A DNA stretch of 64,000 nt, taken from contig CM049311.1 in assembly GCA_026874595.1 (NCBI GenBank), forward strand, positions 45,325,676 through 45,389,675, given 5' to 3'. The translations under genes were made by a program, and so were the position numbers. Shown one piece after another: positions 43,790 to 55,502 of this stretch; positions within the stretch are counted from its first letter, which is position 1; each line of letters starts with the position of its first letter. The DNA comes from Sipunculus nudus (taxonomy: Eukaryota; Annelida; Sipuncula; Golfingiida; Sipunculidae). The notes beneath the pieces were generated by a model. That model was not told the origin of the DNA, searched no databases, and was given only the letters and a program-made list of their open reading frames with translations.

Positions 43790-44480
43790 GACCACCTTTG
43801 GCAATTTTTGTAATATGCAAATTAGGGCGGCCATTGACGAAAAATCTACTTTCCCCAATATCTCAAGAACAAAATATAATAACTGATCAAACATTGTGTC
43901 TAGACCTACGTTAACGTGGTCAAAGTTTCAAATGAAAACCACATTAACAAAGGTTTAGTCCGTATTTTACATTTATATGCCAATAAGGGTCCGCCATTGA
44001 TGAAAAGTCTACTTTCCTCTGAAAAACTAACCCTGATAATTGTGTCTAGACCTAGGTTATCTTGGCCAGAGATTCAAATGAAACCATGTGAACAATGGTT
44101 AAAATGAAATGTAATACATGTATGCAAATTTGGGATGCCATTGATAGACATTCTTCTATCTCTAATATCCTAATTGGAAAACATTGGAAACCATTTAATA
44201 ATATTTGGACAAACATGGAATCTAGACAGGGGTTTTCATGACCAAAGAATGTCAAAAGACCATAGGAACAAGTGCCTGATGTTCAGTCTTTTTATATTTT
44301 GAAAAAGCAAATTACGGCAGTCATTGTGGTGAAACCTAGTTCCTCCAATATATATTTAATTAATTGATAAATTGGTCAAATGTATTGGCTAAACCTGCGG
44401 GTTTCTTGGTCAGAAATCAAATTGAGAAGCTATCATTGAGTGGTCGGTGTACCATTTAATCTAGGAGTAAGACGGGGTGT
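43790..44480. repeat. Degenerate tandem repeat, about 140-180 bp, four copies
   Basis: GCCATTGA(C/T)GAAAA(A/G)TCTACTTTCC-type landmarks lie at about 43831, 43991, 44132 and 44315, each preceded by ATATGCAAAT or CAAATT and followed by GTCTAGAC(C) and a GGTCA(A)A(G)-(T/A)TTCAAATGA segment. Four related but diverged units. Confidence 0.65.
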
Positions 44481-45072
44481 ACTTTCTGTGCTAAATATCT
44501 TGTTGTAGAATCATCCCTGCAAGTAGCGGTTCTAATGAGGGTTCTGTTCCACATAAAGTATACCTATTTATAGATTATCTCCTTAACCTGGCTACTATAT
44601 GTTATATGGAGAGTTTGTATGCCAAGACATATCGAAAATGTATTAGATAAAATTATTAGGATATAAGAACAGTTTACATTAACGTCCTATGTAGGCATTT
44701 CGCCACTATTTCTGGGGACAACCCCATGACCATGCAAGCAGTTTTGCCATCTATATATGGAATTCATCTAGTTTATAGACAACACAGCCCAGTTCAGATC
44801 CAATGAAATAAATATGCCTAGGTGTTAATCCTTATTCACAATGTCACCTCTTTTGCTGCATATGCAAATTGATATATTTAATTAATTAATTTTATCTTAA
44901 CACTTACTGGTTGGGTTCGAATATCTAAACTTAAGATATCATGATGCCTTTCAGTCCATTTTCAAAGGCCAGAGGTTCCAATTATTCAGGATGTTTAATA
45001 GAAGAAAGAAAGAATCATTATATATGTTGTATACATGGAAATATAATTGGAAAATGATAAAATGATAATAAG
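44481..45072. other. Intron, no gene seen
   Basis: AT-rich sequence containing TTAATTAATTAATT near 44880. No coding signal. Confidence 0.45.
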
Positions 45073-45523
45073 CGGTACAGATTTGTACATATAGATATAT
45101 GATGTTGGTTTTCATATTGAGCGATACAAATTTGTACATCTGGATATAATGCTGGTTTTCATATTGAGCGGTACAGATTTGAACATATAGATATGATGTT
45201 GGTTTTCATATTAAGCGATATACATTTTTACATACAGACATGATGATGGTTTTCATATTGTGCGGTACAGATTTGTACATATAGATATATGATGTTGGTT
45301 TTCATATTGAGCGGTACAGGTTTGTACATATAGATGTATGATTTTGGTTTTCATATTGAGCGGTACAGGTTTGTACATATAGATGTATGATTTTGGTTTT
45401 CATATTGAGCGGCACAGATTCATACATATAGATATGATGTTGGTTTTCATATTAAGCCGTACTGATTTGTGCATACAAATATGATGTTGGTTATCATATT
45501 GAGCGGTACAGATTGGTACATAC
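45073..45523. repeat. 47/49-bp minisatellite abutting a splice donor
   Basis: GGTTTTCATATT marks units at 45107, 45154, 45201, 45248, 45297, 45346, 45395, 45442 and 45489 (one variant), with spacings of 47 or 49 bp. The unit on the plus strand reads GAGCGGTACAGATTTGTACA then TATAGATATGATGTTG. The last unit (GCGGTACAGATTGGTACATAC) ends exactly at the host exon border 45523/45524, so the intron's first bases are part of the array. Confidence 0.9.
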
Positions 45524-45695
45524 AGACTTGATTCTGGTTGCGATGAGATTTTCCTTCAGCTCAGCTGCTGTGGCAGTGATACTGTTGTGAGTCCTCAAGT
45601 AGCCGCGTTTCCTGCACCAATATGAGACGTCTGGAAGAACATCCTCTCCCAGCAGATGATCGGCCTCAAACACCGGCAACAAGTACAGTTTCAAA
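45524..45695 (-). CDS. Exon of the CNB-domain gene
   Basis: Acceptor TTCTATTTTACGCAG and donor TCT|GTATGT bound 172 bp: one base plus 57 codons. The first base completes a Ser codon with the two bases left by 46028-46190. It reads LKLYLLPVFEADHLLGEDV, PDVSYWCRKRGYLRTHNS and ELKENLIATRIKS. L-x-(L/V)-Y-x-(L/V) is the last strand of a CNB beta-roll, followed by helices. The donor was chosen over AA|GTCTGT because GTATGT is the stronger site and leaves phase 0, matching the next exon. Confidence 0.85.
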
Positions 45696-46027
45696 CTGCG
45701 TAAAATAGAAAATCATGACTATGAAACTACCCAAAATACCAAGCTTCATCACATTTTAGAGTATGACAACATATAAACAGGTCGTCGGAGTTATATACTC
45801 CGAATCTGAAACTTAAAAAAACCGAATTAATATGAATCGAGTGGGGGGGGGGGGGGGCGGAGGGGGTGGCACATATTTGGACCCTGGGTATGTTCCGCAT
45901 TTTATTGCATTATTTTCCACTGTCTTACATTTGAATTGCAAAAATAAATATGATTACGTTTGTTTCATTTCATGCCCAAAAACAACGGGTGAGAAGTGAA
46001 TATAATTAATTTTTATAGAAAAAAAAC
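45696..46027. other. Short intron with a G-rich run
   Basis: Between two phase-compatible exons; G run at about 45842-45857. Confidence 0.7.
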
Positions 46028-46190
46028 CTTGTTTTCGCCACAGCAGACGCTGAACACTGCAATTTGAACAATGTCGACAACTCTCCGAAGTAATCACCTG
46101 GCGGCAGCACCACGAACTCGGTCGTGTCATCCGAAGCCAGAATGGCAACCTCGCCCTCCACTATGAAGTAGATTCCCTTTGCTTCTTCAT
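46028..46190 (-). CDS. Exon of the CNB-domain gene: CNB core with phosphate-binding cassette
   Basis: Acceptor TTTTATCTCCCTAAG and donor ACAAG|GTTTTT bound 163 bp. With the preceding G the first codon is Asp. It reads EEAKGIYFIVEGEVAIL, TTEFVVLPPGDYFGELS and SASAVAKT, the core of a cyclic-nucleotide-binding domain: the G-x-Y-F-I-V-x-G-E-V strand pair, then G-D-Y-F-G-E-L of the phosphate-binding cassette. In cAMP or cGMP receptors the cassette ends P-R-(A/T)-A. Here the Arg position holds Cys or Ser (LQCSASAV), so canonical nucleotide binding is doubtful, as in other atypical CNB proteins. The protein is probably cytoplasmic or ciliary; its function was not determined. Confidence 0.9.
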
Positions 46191-47281
46191 CTTAGGGAGA
46201 TAAAAATACGGTATGTGTTCTGCTACATTAACATACATTTGACTATAAATTGACTATAAAGTATTTAAAATAATGAGTGAGAAACATATTGTAAAACTCA
46301 ATAAAAATAGGCCTGGTCTGTTTTTTCATGAGATGAACGGTTCCTGATGTATGACAAGGGTCACAAAGAGAGGAAAAATGAAACCATATACAGGGTAGGT
46401 CTTCACAGAGGCGTTCTATTGTTATTACGATTACAATAAAATCCTGCTTTTAATAATACTATTAATACTATCACAGTGTACAGTCTATTTTTGTGATATA
46501 TTTAATATATAATAGGATTTTACCTTACTTTCATTGCTATTTTGCTCAACTTAACTTTAATATAATGTGAAAATTAGCTAACGTGAGATATTCCTTCGTG
46601 CAAGATAATTACATAATTATATGGCGCAACAAAGGGTAGTACCTATAATACCAAAGCACACACACTAACTGGCCCGGGTCACTCATATTGAATAGCATTT
46701 CCGGCTGCTGTTGTGTCTGATCATTCTCATTGAAACATAAATGTTTGCAGTGACATATCACCGGGTTTGCAGTATCAGAGAATATGTATTTATTATGACG
46801 TACATCGTGGATACATCAAGTTTAATGTTGATCTTGCGCACTAATATTGGTATTCTGGAACCACTTTCTTATACATGCAAGCACACGAACACGCACAGAT
46901 TCACTTGTTATTGATATCACATCATGATATGGACTACCTGGTGTGGGATACTTTTTCCATTGCTTCCCCATGTTGAAGGGAATGGATGGAAAATGAACCT
47001 CGGGAATACATATACATGTATCAGTAAATGACCTTTCCCGTTTTCTATATAAATTATGCGAGCCTGCACCATCTTTTAGTTATGAAGGACCTTGCGTTCA
47101 TGTGCGGACACGCATTTAGAAATTGTTCTTCCATTGTGCGTAACACTGTTTCCTCATGTGAACTAACTTGAGGTAAGCTGCGAGCCGTTTAAGGTTTTAC
47201 AGACGCACATACACGAATTATGTCTTCAGTAAACGCCGTGACAAAACCAGAGAATCAATCCCTTCATCTTGACATTTATAC
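46191..47281. other. Intron, no other gene seen
   Basis: AT-rich; short frames only. It separates two phase-compatible exons. Confidence 0.6.
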
Positions 47282-47408
47282 CTCTTTTCAGTATGGTTTG
47301 ATCTTTGACGAACTTGATGGTCTGCAGGAGCTTCATGAAAGCACCAACATTGGCTTGGTCTATTACATGGTCGTTGTCGAACAAATCGAGTAGGAATCCA
47401 GTCACTGA
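47282..47408 (-). CDS. Exon of the CNB-domain gene: start of the first CNB domain
   Basis: Acceptor TTTATTTTATAG and donor AAAAGAG|GTATAA bound 127 bp reading SVTGFLLDLFDNDHVIDQAN, VGAFMKLLQTIKFVKDQTIL and KR plus one base. F-x-x-L-L-x-x-I-x-F-x-K-x-x-x-I-L is the first helix and strand of CNB domains. The remaining base joins the next exon in phase, giving ...LKRDEEAKGIYFI. Confidence 0.85.
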
Positions 47409-48191
47409 CTATAAAATAAAGAAAACTGTAAACAAACTGTCATTATACTCGCACATGTTAAAGTTTGCAATTTAAGTATACAAGATATTTACAACTATTC
47501 CACAATTGACGATAAAATAGGCCAAAAACGAAGCGAGGGGTGATTGATGATGACGAGGCACTGCCACACACCCCTTGTACAGTTACGTATACCAAAACCA
47601 TTTACTAGTATTATTCAGTAACTTCCATATAAGTTTATTTTTTAAGACACATTTCCAGAAGAAATAAAGACTTCCATGCGACACTTATTTCAATAATTGA
47701 TAATGAACAACGTTAAGGGTTACAATACAATTCAAGGCGTCATGGCAATTGCGTCAAAATGTTTTCGCGCACTGTTTTCAATTTGTATTTTTAAAATTCA
47801 AATAAATGAGGCATACATGCCTAATGCGAAATTGTGCAATGGAATATACATCCGGTATATTTCTTCCCTGATAATATACTTGATCATTTTTTAAGTACTA
47901 ATTTGTTGAAAAGTACATTTGTGACAAATACATGTACAAAGAAATTAAAAAAAAAAACCGTACCAGAGTACAAGTACCAAGTACACAAACATGTACGTTC
48001 TTTTAAGGATAAGTCTATGGCCTTTTAGTTGCACTGTCTATTGAATGAGGATGAAGGTATCCAAATGAAAAGAATGATATGTTATTATTAATTATTGTAA
48101 ATTTCAGGTTTTAAATGTACGGGCTTAAGAATAATCCAGAAGTCATTACCTGTCATTAGGACATAAGAGCGAGTTTCTGAGGTTCAATAAC
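47409..48191. other. Intron, no gene seen
   Basis: AT-rich sequence with only short frames. Confidence 0.5.
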
Positions 48192-48351
48192 GATATTTCA
48201 CCGTTATGATATTTCACCGTTATGATATTTCACCGTTATGATATTTCACCGTTATGATATTTCACCGTTATGATATTTCACCGTTATGATATTTCACCGT
48301 TATGATATTTCACCGTTATGATATTTCACCGTTATGATATTTCACCGTTAT
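48192..48351. repeat. 16-bp minisatellite, ten perfect copies
   Basis: GATATTTCACCGTTAT repeats ten times without change from 48192 to 48351. It runs directly into a tRNA-like sequence. Confidence 0.97.
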
Positions 48352-48424
48352 GCCATTGAGGCACCGGCGGGTTTTGAATCGGGGACCTTCAGGTCCGAAG
48401 TCCAACGCCTTAACAACTAGGCTT
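48352..48424 (-). repeat. tRNA-like sequence, possible SINE head
   Basis: On the minus strand it reads CCTAGTTGTTAAGGCGTTGG (an A-box-like D arm) and later CCCCGATTCAAAACCC (a B-box-like T arm). The anticodon arm is not canonical; GGACTTC and GAAGGTCC form a stem instead. Acceptor arms do not pair, so it is not a functional tRNA. Serine/leucine-type tRNA-derived SINE head or tRNA pseudogene are the options; no SINE body was delimited. Confidence 0.45.
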
Positions 48425-49859
48425 CTTCCTACCCCTTGTAGGGTTGATGTACAAAGGGTTATCAGACATCTAAAACATTCTTATTTAACTGAAAGGTCTC
48501 ACACCTCTTCTCCATACACAGAGGTACTGCGACATGTTTGTTCGACAAGTGCAATTAGCGGATACACCACCATGTCGTTTGCAGAATGTTTCCGAGAAAT
48601 CTCAGGTCTACTCAAGAACACTCACCATTTAATCATTTCTGATGATAAACCCACATTTCACATTTGACTAATTTGCATTGACTGGTTTATAACAAGAATA
48701 TGGACAGTCAATAAGAGACTATGTACCCGCCGAATCAACGAGACATGGACTAAATGAGGCAAGGAATGTCTTCTGATGTGAGACCCCTCATATATGGCAA
48801 CAGGAATGCCAACAGTTTATTTGGCAATACCACCTTTAAAGTTAAACTTGTCTTGTGACCCCTGTTTATTGACATGCTACATAGTTGGCGCCAAAAGCCA
48901 TGATTAATTGATAATGGTAACTAAAGTGAATGAGGAATTGCTATATGTGGTTTTCACTAAAAATAAAAGCACAGACTGATGGGAGGCAATATAATTGTAG
49001 GTGTCGCCACCAGGCCTGTGTTCATGAGGGCTATCCGTGATGTAAGAACATGCAAAGTCCAGGCCGATGTCATACCACTCTTAAGTGCACAGATGCACGC
49101 AACACAGTCACAAATGAAGGTAGTGCCACCAGTCTTATATATAACAAATCTATCCAAGATGTATTGATATGCGATTTGTCAGGCTAAATTGTCAAATCAC
49201 TCGGACTCCTGATAAAGACACAGAGACGTACACAGAAGCAAATTATTGAAGGTGGCACGGCCAGTCTTATGTATGAGAAAGCTATATGAGATGTATGGAC
49301 GTGAAATATATCAGAAATACTGAAGTTACCATGAAAATGCAATACCTACAGCAGTTCTACAGCAACAGAAAAGTGGTAACACAGGTCCCTCTTTAATCAT
49401 GGCACTGTGTCAAAGCTATTTAAGCATCCTGTAAATGGAGGGGGAGAGGAAGGCTAGCTCTGTGATCCAAGGAGGTGCCCCCGAGTCAAGTGCAGCTAAC
49501 AGTCCAGGTGTGGTTACTTCACTGACTCATGTCTTGGTCTGTTTTTAAACCTGAAACAATGTTGGCACAATGCCAAATCTATTTATAGATGCTGACGTAA
49601 TCCTAAGTTGTTGCCATATCTGATATAGTGCCAAACTGTTAATACATGCTGATGTATTTTGGCTACTATGCCTTTTCATGCTGGCATATTATATTTTTAT
49701 AGAATCAAAATATTTAGAATAATAACAGATGTCTATTGAAAGTAAAATCAGATTATGATATATCATTTGAAGAAACTTAAATGCAAATAAATGAGAAAAA
49801 TTTTGGTGTAATGTTAAAAACTTTGACATAGCAGTTATACAAAAGAAACCTACTGTAGC
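48425..49859. other. No gene seen; composite-family modules at about 48990-49330
   Basis: Three variants of the palindrome module occur here (GGTGTCGCCACC near 49000, GGTAGTGCCACC near 49119, GGTGGCACGGCC near 49250), each followed by AG(G/T)C(C/T)T and a TATGAGAAAGCTAT-type segment. These are short copies of the type A modules. No coding gene is visible. Confidence 0.5.
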
Positions 49860-50250
49860 CCTCAGTTTGATATAAACATATTTTACCAAATGACCAAGTT
49901 CAGCTTTCTGTAACTCGGCCAGAAACACTGAAACCGAACAGGTCTCACAGGATCATTCTTGTGAAATACTAAACAATTCAGCTTGACAGTTTCGCTTTTA
50001 CATAAGTGGGTGAAATCAGGTTTTCAAATATAAGTCATGTGATCAACAATTTCATAAATCTTGTTGATGCTAGCTCCTGTTGTTTCTGAGAATATTATAT
50101 TAGTATGCTTACTTGCCCAAATGACCAAGTTCAAATTTATGTAACTCGGCCAAAATTCACCCAACCCGAACCATTTGAACAAACTTGAGAGAGCTTGTTT
50201 CTAGAATTATTTCTGTGAAACATTAAACATTGCCTTGACAGTTTCGTGGG
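49860..50250. repeat. Two tandem copies of a dispersed repeat
   Basis: Copies at about 49880-50010 and 50110-50250 share CAAATGACCAAGTTCA, GTAACTCGGCCA, CCGAACAG or CCGAACCA, and TGTGAAA(T/C)A with AAACA and GACAGTTTCG. A third copy is inverted at about 285-400. Confidence 0.8.
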
Positions 50251-50767
50251 ATATATTTATAATTTTTTGTCATACGCTTGCTGTGATATGAGTATAAGCT
50301 ATTTAAAAACTATTTTATTCACTAAGGTTAATTATTTATGCCTTGCATCGCAGAAATCAAAGTACCTGGTAACTTAACTGATACAATATATAATCAGATT
50401 AAAGTCTGAATTGCTTTAAAATATACTACTACTGTATAGAGATCTCTATATTCAACATTATTGTTAACTTTGCTTACAGATACGGGGTTCTCAGGTTTGC
50501 AAATGTTGAAAAATTGGTACAGAAATGATCATCCCTGGAAGATCTGAAGGAATATCTCTTATCAATATTATGCACTATTATTATTATGGCAAACATTTGA
50601 AATGTGGGCTAATTCGACTAAACAATCATCGCATTATATCATTTGTAATTGATATGTAGTTCTTATGGGTGCGACTGCATTATAGCTATGTTTAAGTGCA
50701 TTTATCATTGGTACGGCAGCAATAAAGCCTAAAACCTCCCTTAAACCTAGACTCAGTTGTGGCTCTG

Positions 50768-50770
<3 letters not shown>

Positions 50771-50814
<44 letters not shown>

Positions 50815-50830
50815 GTGTGTATATATATGT
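50771..50830. repeat. (TA)n-(TG)n microsatellite
   Basis: About 20 TA units followed by a short TG run and more TA. Confidence 0.95.
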
Positions 50831-51736
50831 AGGGTCGTACACACCATCTCATATACACACACACAAAATAAATATTTATAAAATATAAATATTGACAAAA
50901 AATAAGGTATATTATGATGTATATTTTTTTTAATCTGGTCACAATGCCTGACCACAATTTTTTGCAAAAAAACATTGTCATGTATATTGTATATGTTTTT
51001 TTCATAGTCATTACGATATTTGGTCACACGGTATGACCACATTTATAGCATTATATATTGGCATATATACATATATATTATAAATGGTATTATTTATGTT
51101 GATATTTATATATATACTAGCTGATAGACCCGGTATACCGGGCTTAATCCCGGGGTTGCGGAGATTTATTAACTGAGATGTGAAATGTTTGCTCATTTTT
51201 TTATTCTAAAGGTTGACAGAAAATATAGGTTTCAGTGAGAAACTGTCTCCATAAGATATGTATAAACATTTTGGCACGACTGCAGAATAACTGACGCACC
51301 TCTCTGAGGCACAACACTTCTGTGATCAGAAAACGTTTCTATGTCCAACTACTTGTATCTTAATTTTGCCACTTACTTTAAATTACATGAATCCTGAACA
51401 TCATACCGTTCGTCCGTATAAACTCATAACCTGGTGGAGACAGTGCGTGAGTGATTCTACAGTCGCCCCTATTTTTTTTTAACATTTATTTTGTGGGGCT
51501 GTCCTCATGGCAAGAAATTTATACCCCGGTATGTTTACCTTGATGACCTGGTCAGTGATGGTGTTTACATTGCGAACCGGAATGAGACGCGGGGGCATTC
51601 AGGTTTACGATTATATTTGACTGGATTCTATCGTTGGACGTATAAAGATAAGTTTGATGTGAGGAACACATGAAAGATTTTTAAATGTACGTTGCAAGGA
51701 AACTGTTCCTGAAGAAAGAAACAGAAATATGCATAC
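50831..51736. other. Intron; palindrome CCCGGTATACCGGG, no gene seen
   Basis: The perfect 14-bp palindrome CCCGGTATACCGGG is at 51129-51142, followed by GGATTAAGC-type symmetry (TTAATCCCGGGG). The segment at 51491-51673 is open on the plus strand but shows no recognised domain. Confidence 0.5.
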
Positions 51737-51842
51737 CTCGTAAGTAGCAGAAGCGGACCCAACGGGACTCCATGCAGAGGGTCCGTATCCCATTTTCAAC
51801 CACCGCAACCTTTCTTTCATCGTAACAGACAAATTTTGAGGC
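51737..51842 (-). CDS. Candidate 5'-ward exon of the CNB-domain gene
   Basis: Acceptor GGCTGGGGTTTCAG and donor ACGAG|GTATGC bound 106 bp. Two frames are open. The one reading NLSVTMKERLRWLKMGYG and SPVGSASATYE ends in phase 0 and joins the next exon (SVTGFLLDLF) directly; the other (KFVCYDERKVAVVENG) would leave one base and need a missing exon. I prefer the first. It needs two bases from an upstream exon, not found. Confidence 0.5.
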
Positions 51843-52344
51843 CTGAAACCCCAGCCACCAGTGCCCACCACCCAATCCCACCCCACCCACCCAGCCCTGT
51901 TCCTGAAATTGGGACCTTGAATTAGGTTTTGTCATTAATCCTACTGGGTTGAACTCTCCATTTCATAAAGCGACGCACGTGGGTCAAATCCCTCATTGAA
52001 AGCAAGCGTTATTCATATGAACAATAGTCCTTAGTGTTAGAGGTTAGGTGACCACGATGCACTCATTCCGGTGATTGCCGAAGGCAGTTCGGCTGTGCTC
52101 GGTATAAAAACGGGAAAATCACTCAAACTTATATGTACATAAAAAAAATATTTATTTTCATATCGCCTATGTCACTGCGGGGATAATAACCTTTTAAATG
52201 ATGTATGGCACAATATTGTACACAACGCGGTTCTAGGGAACATCGCGAACAAACCTGAACCGAATTCTTTTTATAAGTATTAGATATTATAAATGATACT
52301 ATTTATGTTGATATATATATATATAGTATAAATGGTATTTATGT

Positions 52345-52434
<90 letters not shown>

Positions 52435-52715
52435 TAAGGTATATTATGATGTATTTATATTTGGAAACGTGGTCACATGTGACCATGCTTTTTAGAAAGA
52501 AATGTTGTTAGCGATATGGTATGATATGGTATGTCCACATATTTGACCAAAAAACATAAAAATAGATAATTTTGGTATATTATATATTTTTATACATAGT
52601 AATTTAGGAATTCATATTGCCAAATATAAGGCATATTATGACATATTTATATATATGAACACTGATTGCAAATTCATCAAAACATGTGTTAATGTGTAAC
52701 TGAACATTTTTCGTA

Positions 52716-52779
<64 letters not shown>

Positions 52780-53636
52780 GTTGAAATGTGGTCACAATGT
52801 CATTGACAAAAATACCAAAAGTGGGTTCACCTTGCACAAAATAAGTGTGGGCTCACAGGCAGAAATGTGGAATTTCGTAATAATAAAAATTAAATGTCAG
52901 TTCACTGGTTGACTGTCTTCTCGACATTTTCTGCATTAAAAAGTGCCGGTGGATCCACCTATTAATTTAGCCCCCTATATAATGCACCTATACTGCAATA
53001 AATCATAAATGTTTAAATAAATGAGTCATGGCATTTGCACCGTGGAATTGAAAACAATAATCGGTCTAACGTGGACCCGTGTTTGTCCCGCAGCTGTCGC
53101 GATTTTCAGTGGTGTCTCCCCAAGGAAGATGTTCACATCTGACCGTCATGACAGATATTAGTTTCACAGTGAACCATTGAAAAATAAGGTCTACGTTGTG
53201 TCTAAATGTAATATCTACTCTGTGTCCATAACAATTTACCGTAGACTTTACAAAATATATTAAAAAAAGTAAGGCACATATGTATACATAAACATTGGCC
53301 GCGAAGCTTAATGTTCATTGGGTTGGGGGGCAATCGTAAACATACATTAATATATATATATATGCCTATATATTTCCCTATATAATATATATATAATATT
53401 AATAATATATGTGTGTGTGTGTGTGTGAGATGTATTGTAAGTCGCGGAGCGGTAAGCCAGCGAAATTAACCCCAACCCCCTACCTTATTACTATATCTTA
53501 GGTTTACCAAGTGTGTGTGCGTGTGTGAGTGGCCGGGGGGGGGGGGGGGGGTCGATCATATTTTGGTGTACTGGATATAAAAATTAATACAAAATATATA
53601 AATATGTGAGAAAATGGTAGACCTGACTGAGACACA
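51843..53636. other. Intergenic or intronic; simple repeats
   Basis: (TA)n at 52309-52325, 52347-52395 joined to (GA)n at 52395-52431, and (TA)n at 52719-52767; (TA)n and (TG)n near 53350-53427; a G run at 53537-53551. A short repeat with GTATATTATGATGTAT recurs at about 50905, 52438 and 52630. GGTGGATCCACC is at about 52946. No gene seen. Confidence 0.55.
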
Positions 53637-53752
53637 TCAGTTCTTCCTGCCGTATGTCATGGAGGCATTGGAGCGTCTCTGGCTTCCGGGTCGATAGCTT
53701 ATTTCCCATCCTCCGATTTCGGTTTGATCATGGCTGTGCTGACTAGAACGCC
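53637..53752 (-). CDS. 3'-terminal exon of an unidentified minus-strand gene
   Basis: The acceptor TTTTTTTCTGACAG precedes 116 bp: two bases, then 37 codons and TGA at 53637-53639. It reads RSSQHSHDQTEIGGWEIS, YRPGSQRRSNASMTYGRKN. The other two frames have early stops. Composition is richer in GC than the flanks. No domain is recognised. It may be the end of a gene upstream of the CNB gene, or an alternative 3' end of the same gene. No AATAAA was seen close by. Confidence 0.5.
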
Positions 53753-55502
53753 CTGTCAGAAAAAAAGTAAGATATAAAAAAAAATAAATAACGGTGGAGA
53801 CAAGATAAATGATAAAGTCCACAGCTTAGTCTAGACCTAAATATTTTATATATATGCCGTAAAGACCCCTTTTGCTGAACTTACCGTAAGTAACAGTTAT
53901 AAAGAATGATTATCTGTTTTATTAGTCTAAGTGCCTAGAAAATTGCCCCTGAGTCAGGACTCGAGTCCAAGTCTTGACACGATTCGAGTCTAACATCACT
54001 GGATCCTTCACAGTTCAAAGTTTATGTTTGAGACTGTAACGTAAAGACAAACAGAAACAACCAAATGTGATTTTGTGACTCTACCATCCAAACATTAGCA
54101 TAATTTATCATTATAGGTAGAAATGTCTATATACATTGAAGGGATGATGATATGCCAAAAACGTAATTTTATCTAGCAGTTGAATTCTAAGTTGTATTTA
54201 GGCCTAATTAGCATCCACCAGCTGGCTTTGTAATATTTTTCTTCTTTTTTTTTAAATTCTGATATTTCAACATATACCGTGTTTGCCTTTTAGATCGCAA
54301 GGGTTCAAATTCGCGATGTTTGCGATATTAACTTCGTTAATAAGAGGTCCCACCGTCGAAGGCAAATTAACTTGTCAAGTAAAAGGTTTATATTATGTTT
54401 TAAATAGATAGTGTATGTTCTAAGATTTATATTTTAAATTATATCAGATCATTCCACTTGTCTGCCATTAACGAACAATATTTTTTGTCAATAAGTTTTA
54501 GTGCACATTATATATGATTTAATTTATTAACAAGATACTGATTATATTCTGTGTATAGATGTTTGTATTGAGAGATCGCAAAAAAATGGAACCCTAGCAA
54601 AACTCTGAAAAAGTTAAAAAGCGCGAAATTTTAAAACCTCGAATATAAAGTCAACTACAATAATATAAATTGTGAACCCGGGGAATTGTGAACCCTGCCA
54701 ATATGAAGTCAACCACAGTAATATGTATTGTGAGATCGCACAATGTGATCGACCAGGTCTGTGTGTACTGTGTGTTAGTGTGTCCGAGCAGTGTCTTCAA
54801 AAGTTCTCAGTGAATTGTGATGGAATCTCAAATTTTGGGACTGTAAAATAAAAATGTGGATCTGAATTCTGATGTAGAAAACATTGCCCCCTTTTTCGCA
54901 CTGTCTTTGCCTACTGTTTTTTCTTACAACATCTCCAAAATTACACCAATCCACTTCTTCCTTGTTCTATGACCCACTCTTCCACAAAATTTAATAATTA
55001 AATCAAAGTGAGAACTTTATTAAGACATTTTGAGATATATTTCTTCCCACGGTTATATATAGTGATTACCTATATATATATACTGCGTCACATCATGGTG
55101 ACTCCATCAGTTTATGAAGTAATTAATTGATTATACTTTAGCTCATTAGTCATAAATCAATATATATTTAGTTATGTTTAAAATATACATATTTTTTACA
55201 CTTATGATGTATGTGTATGTAAACATGTACAAAATTTCACACAGTGTAAATAATACCGCACACATACGACCAACTACACATTATGCTCTAGGCATTCTTG
55301 CGATTCATTAAACAGCGGCGACGCTTCAAAACGCTACATGCAAAGATAATTTGGGACAACTGTTTAAATGAGGAGTGAAAAAGGTTAGCATCACTCGGAG
55401 TCAAACTCTTATACTCTTCTCGTTATTTTACTGGCAAAATATGGACCAGCTTATACAAGAGCGTATGGAATTCCTAGAATTATGGCGCGGAATCTGGAAA
55501 CA
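53753..55502. other. No gene seen
   Basis: AT-rich sequence. Around 54290-54730 words such as GATCGCA, GTGAACCC and AAAGTCAAC recur, suggesting an old local repeat. No coding gene or RNA gene is supported. Confidence 0.45.

Noticed and set aside
48192-48351. Regular 16-bp repeats considered as a CRISPR array
   Set aside because: Units are contiguous without spacers, and the genome is eukaryotic.
51491-51673. 60-codon plus-strand open frame
   Set aside because: No domain and no gene context on this strand; the sequence lies between minus-strand exons.
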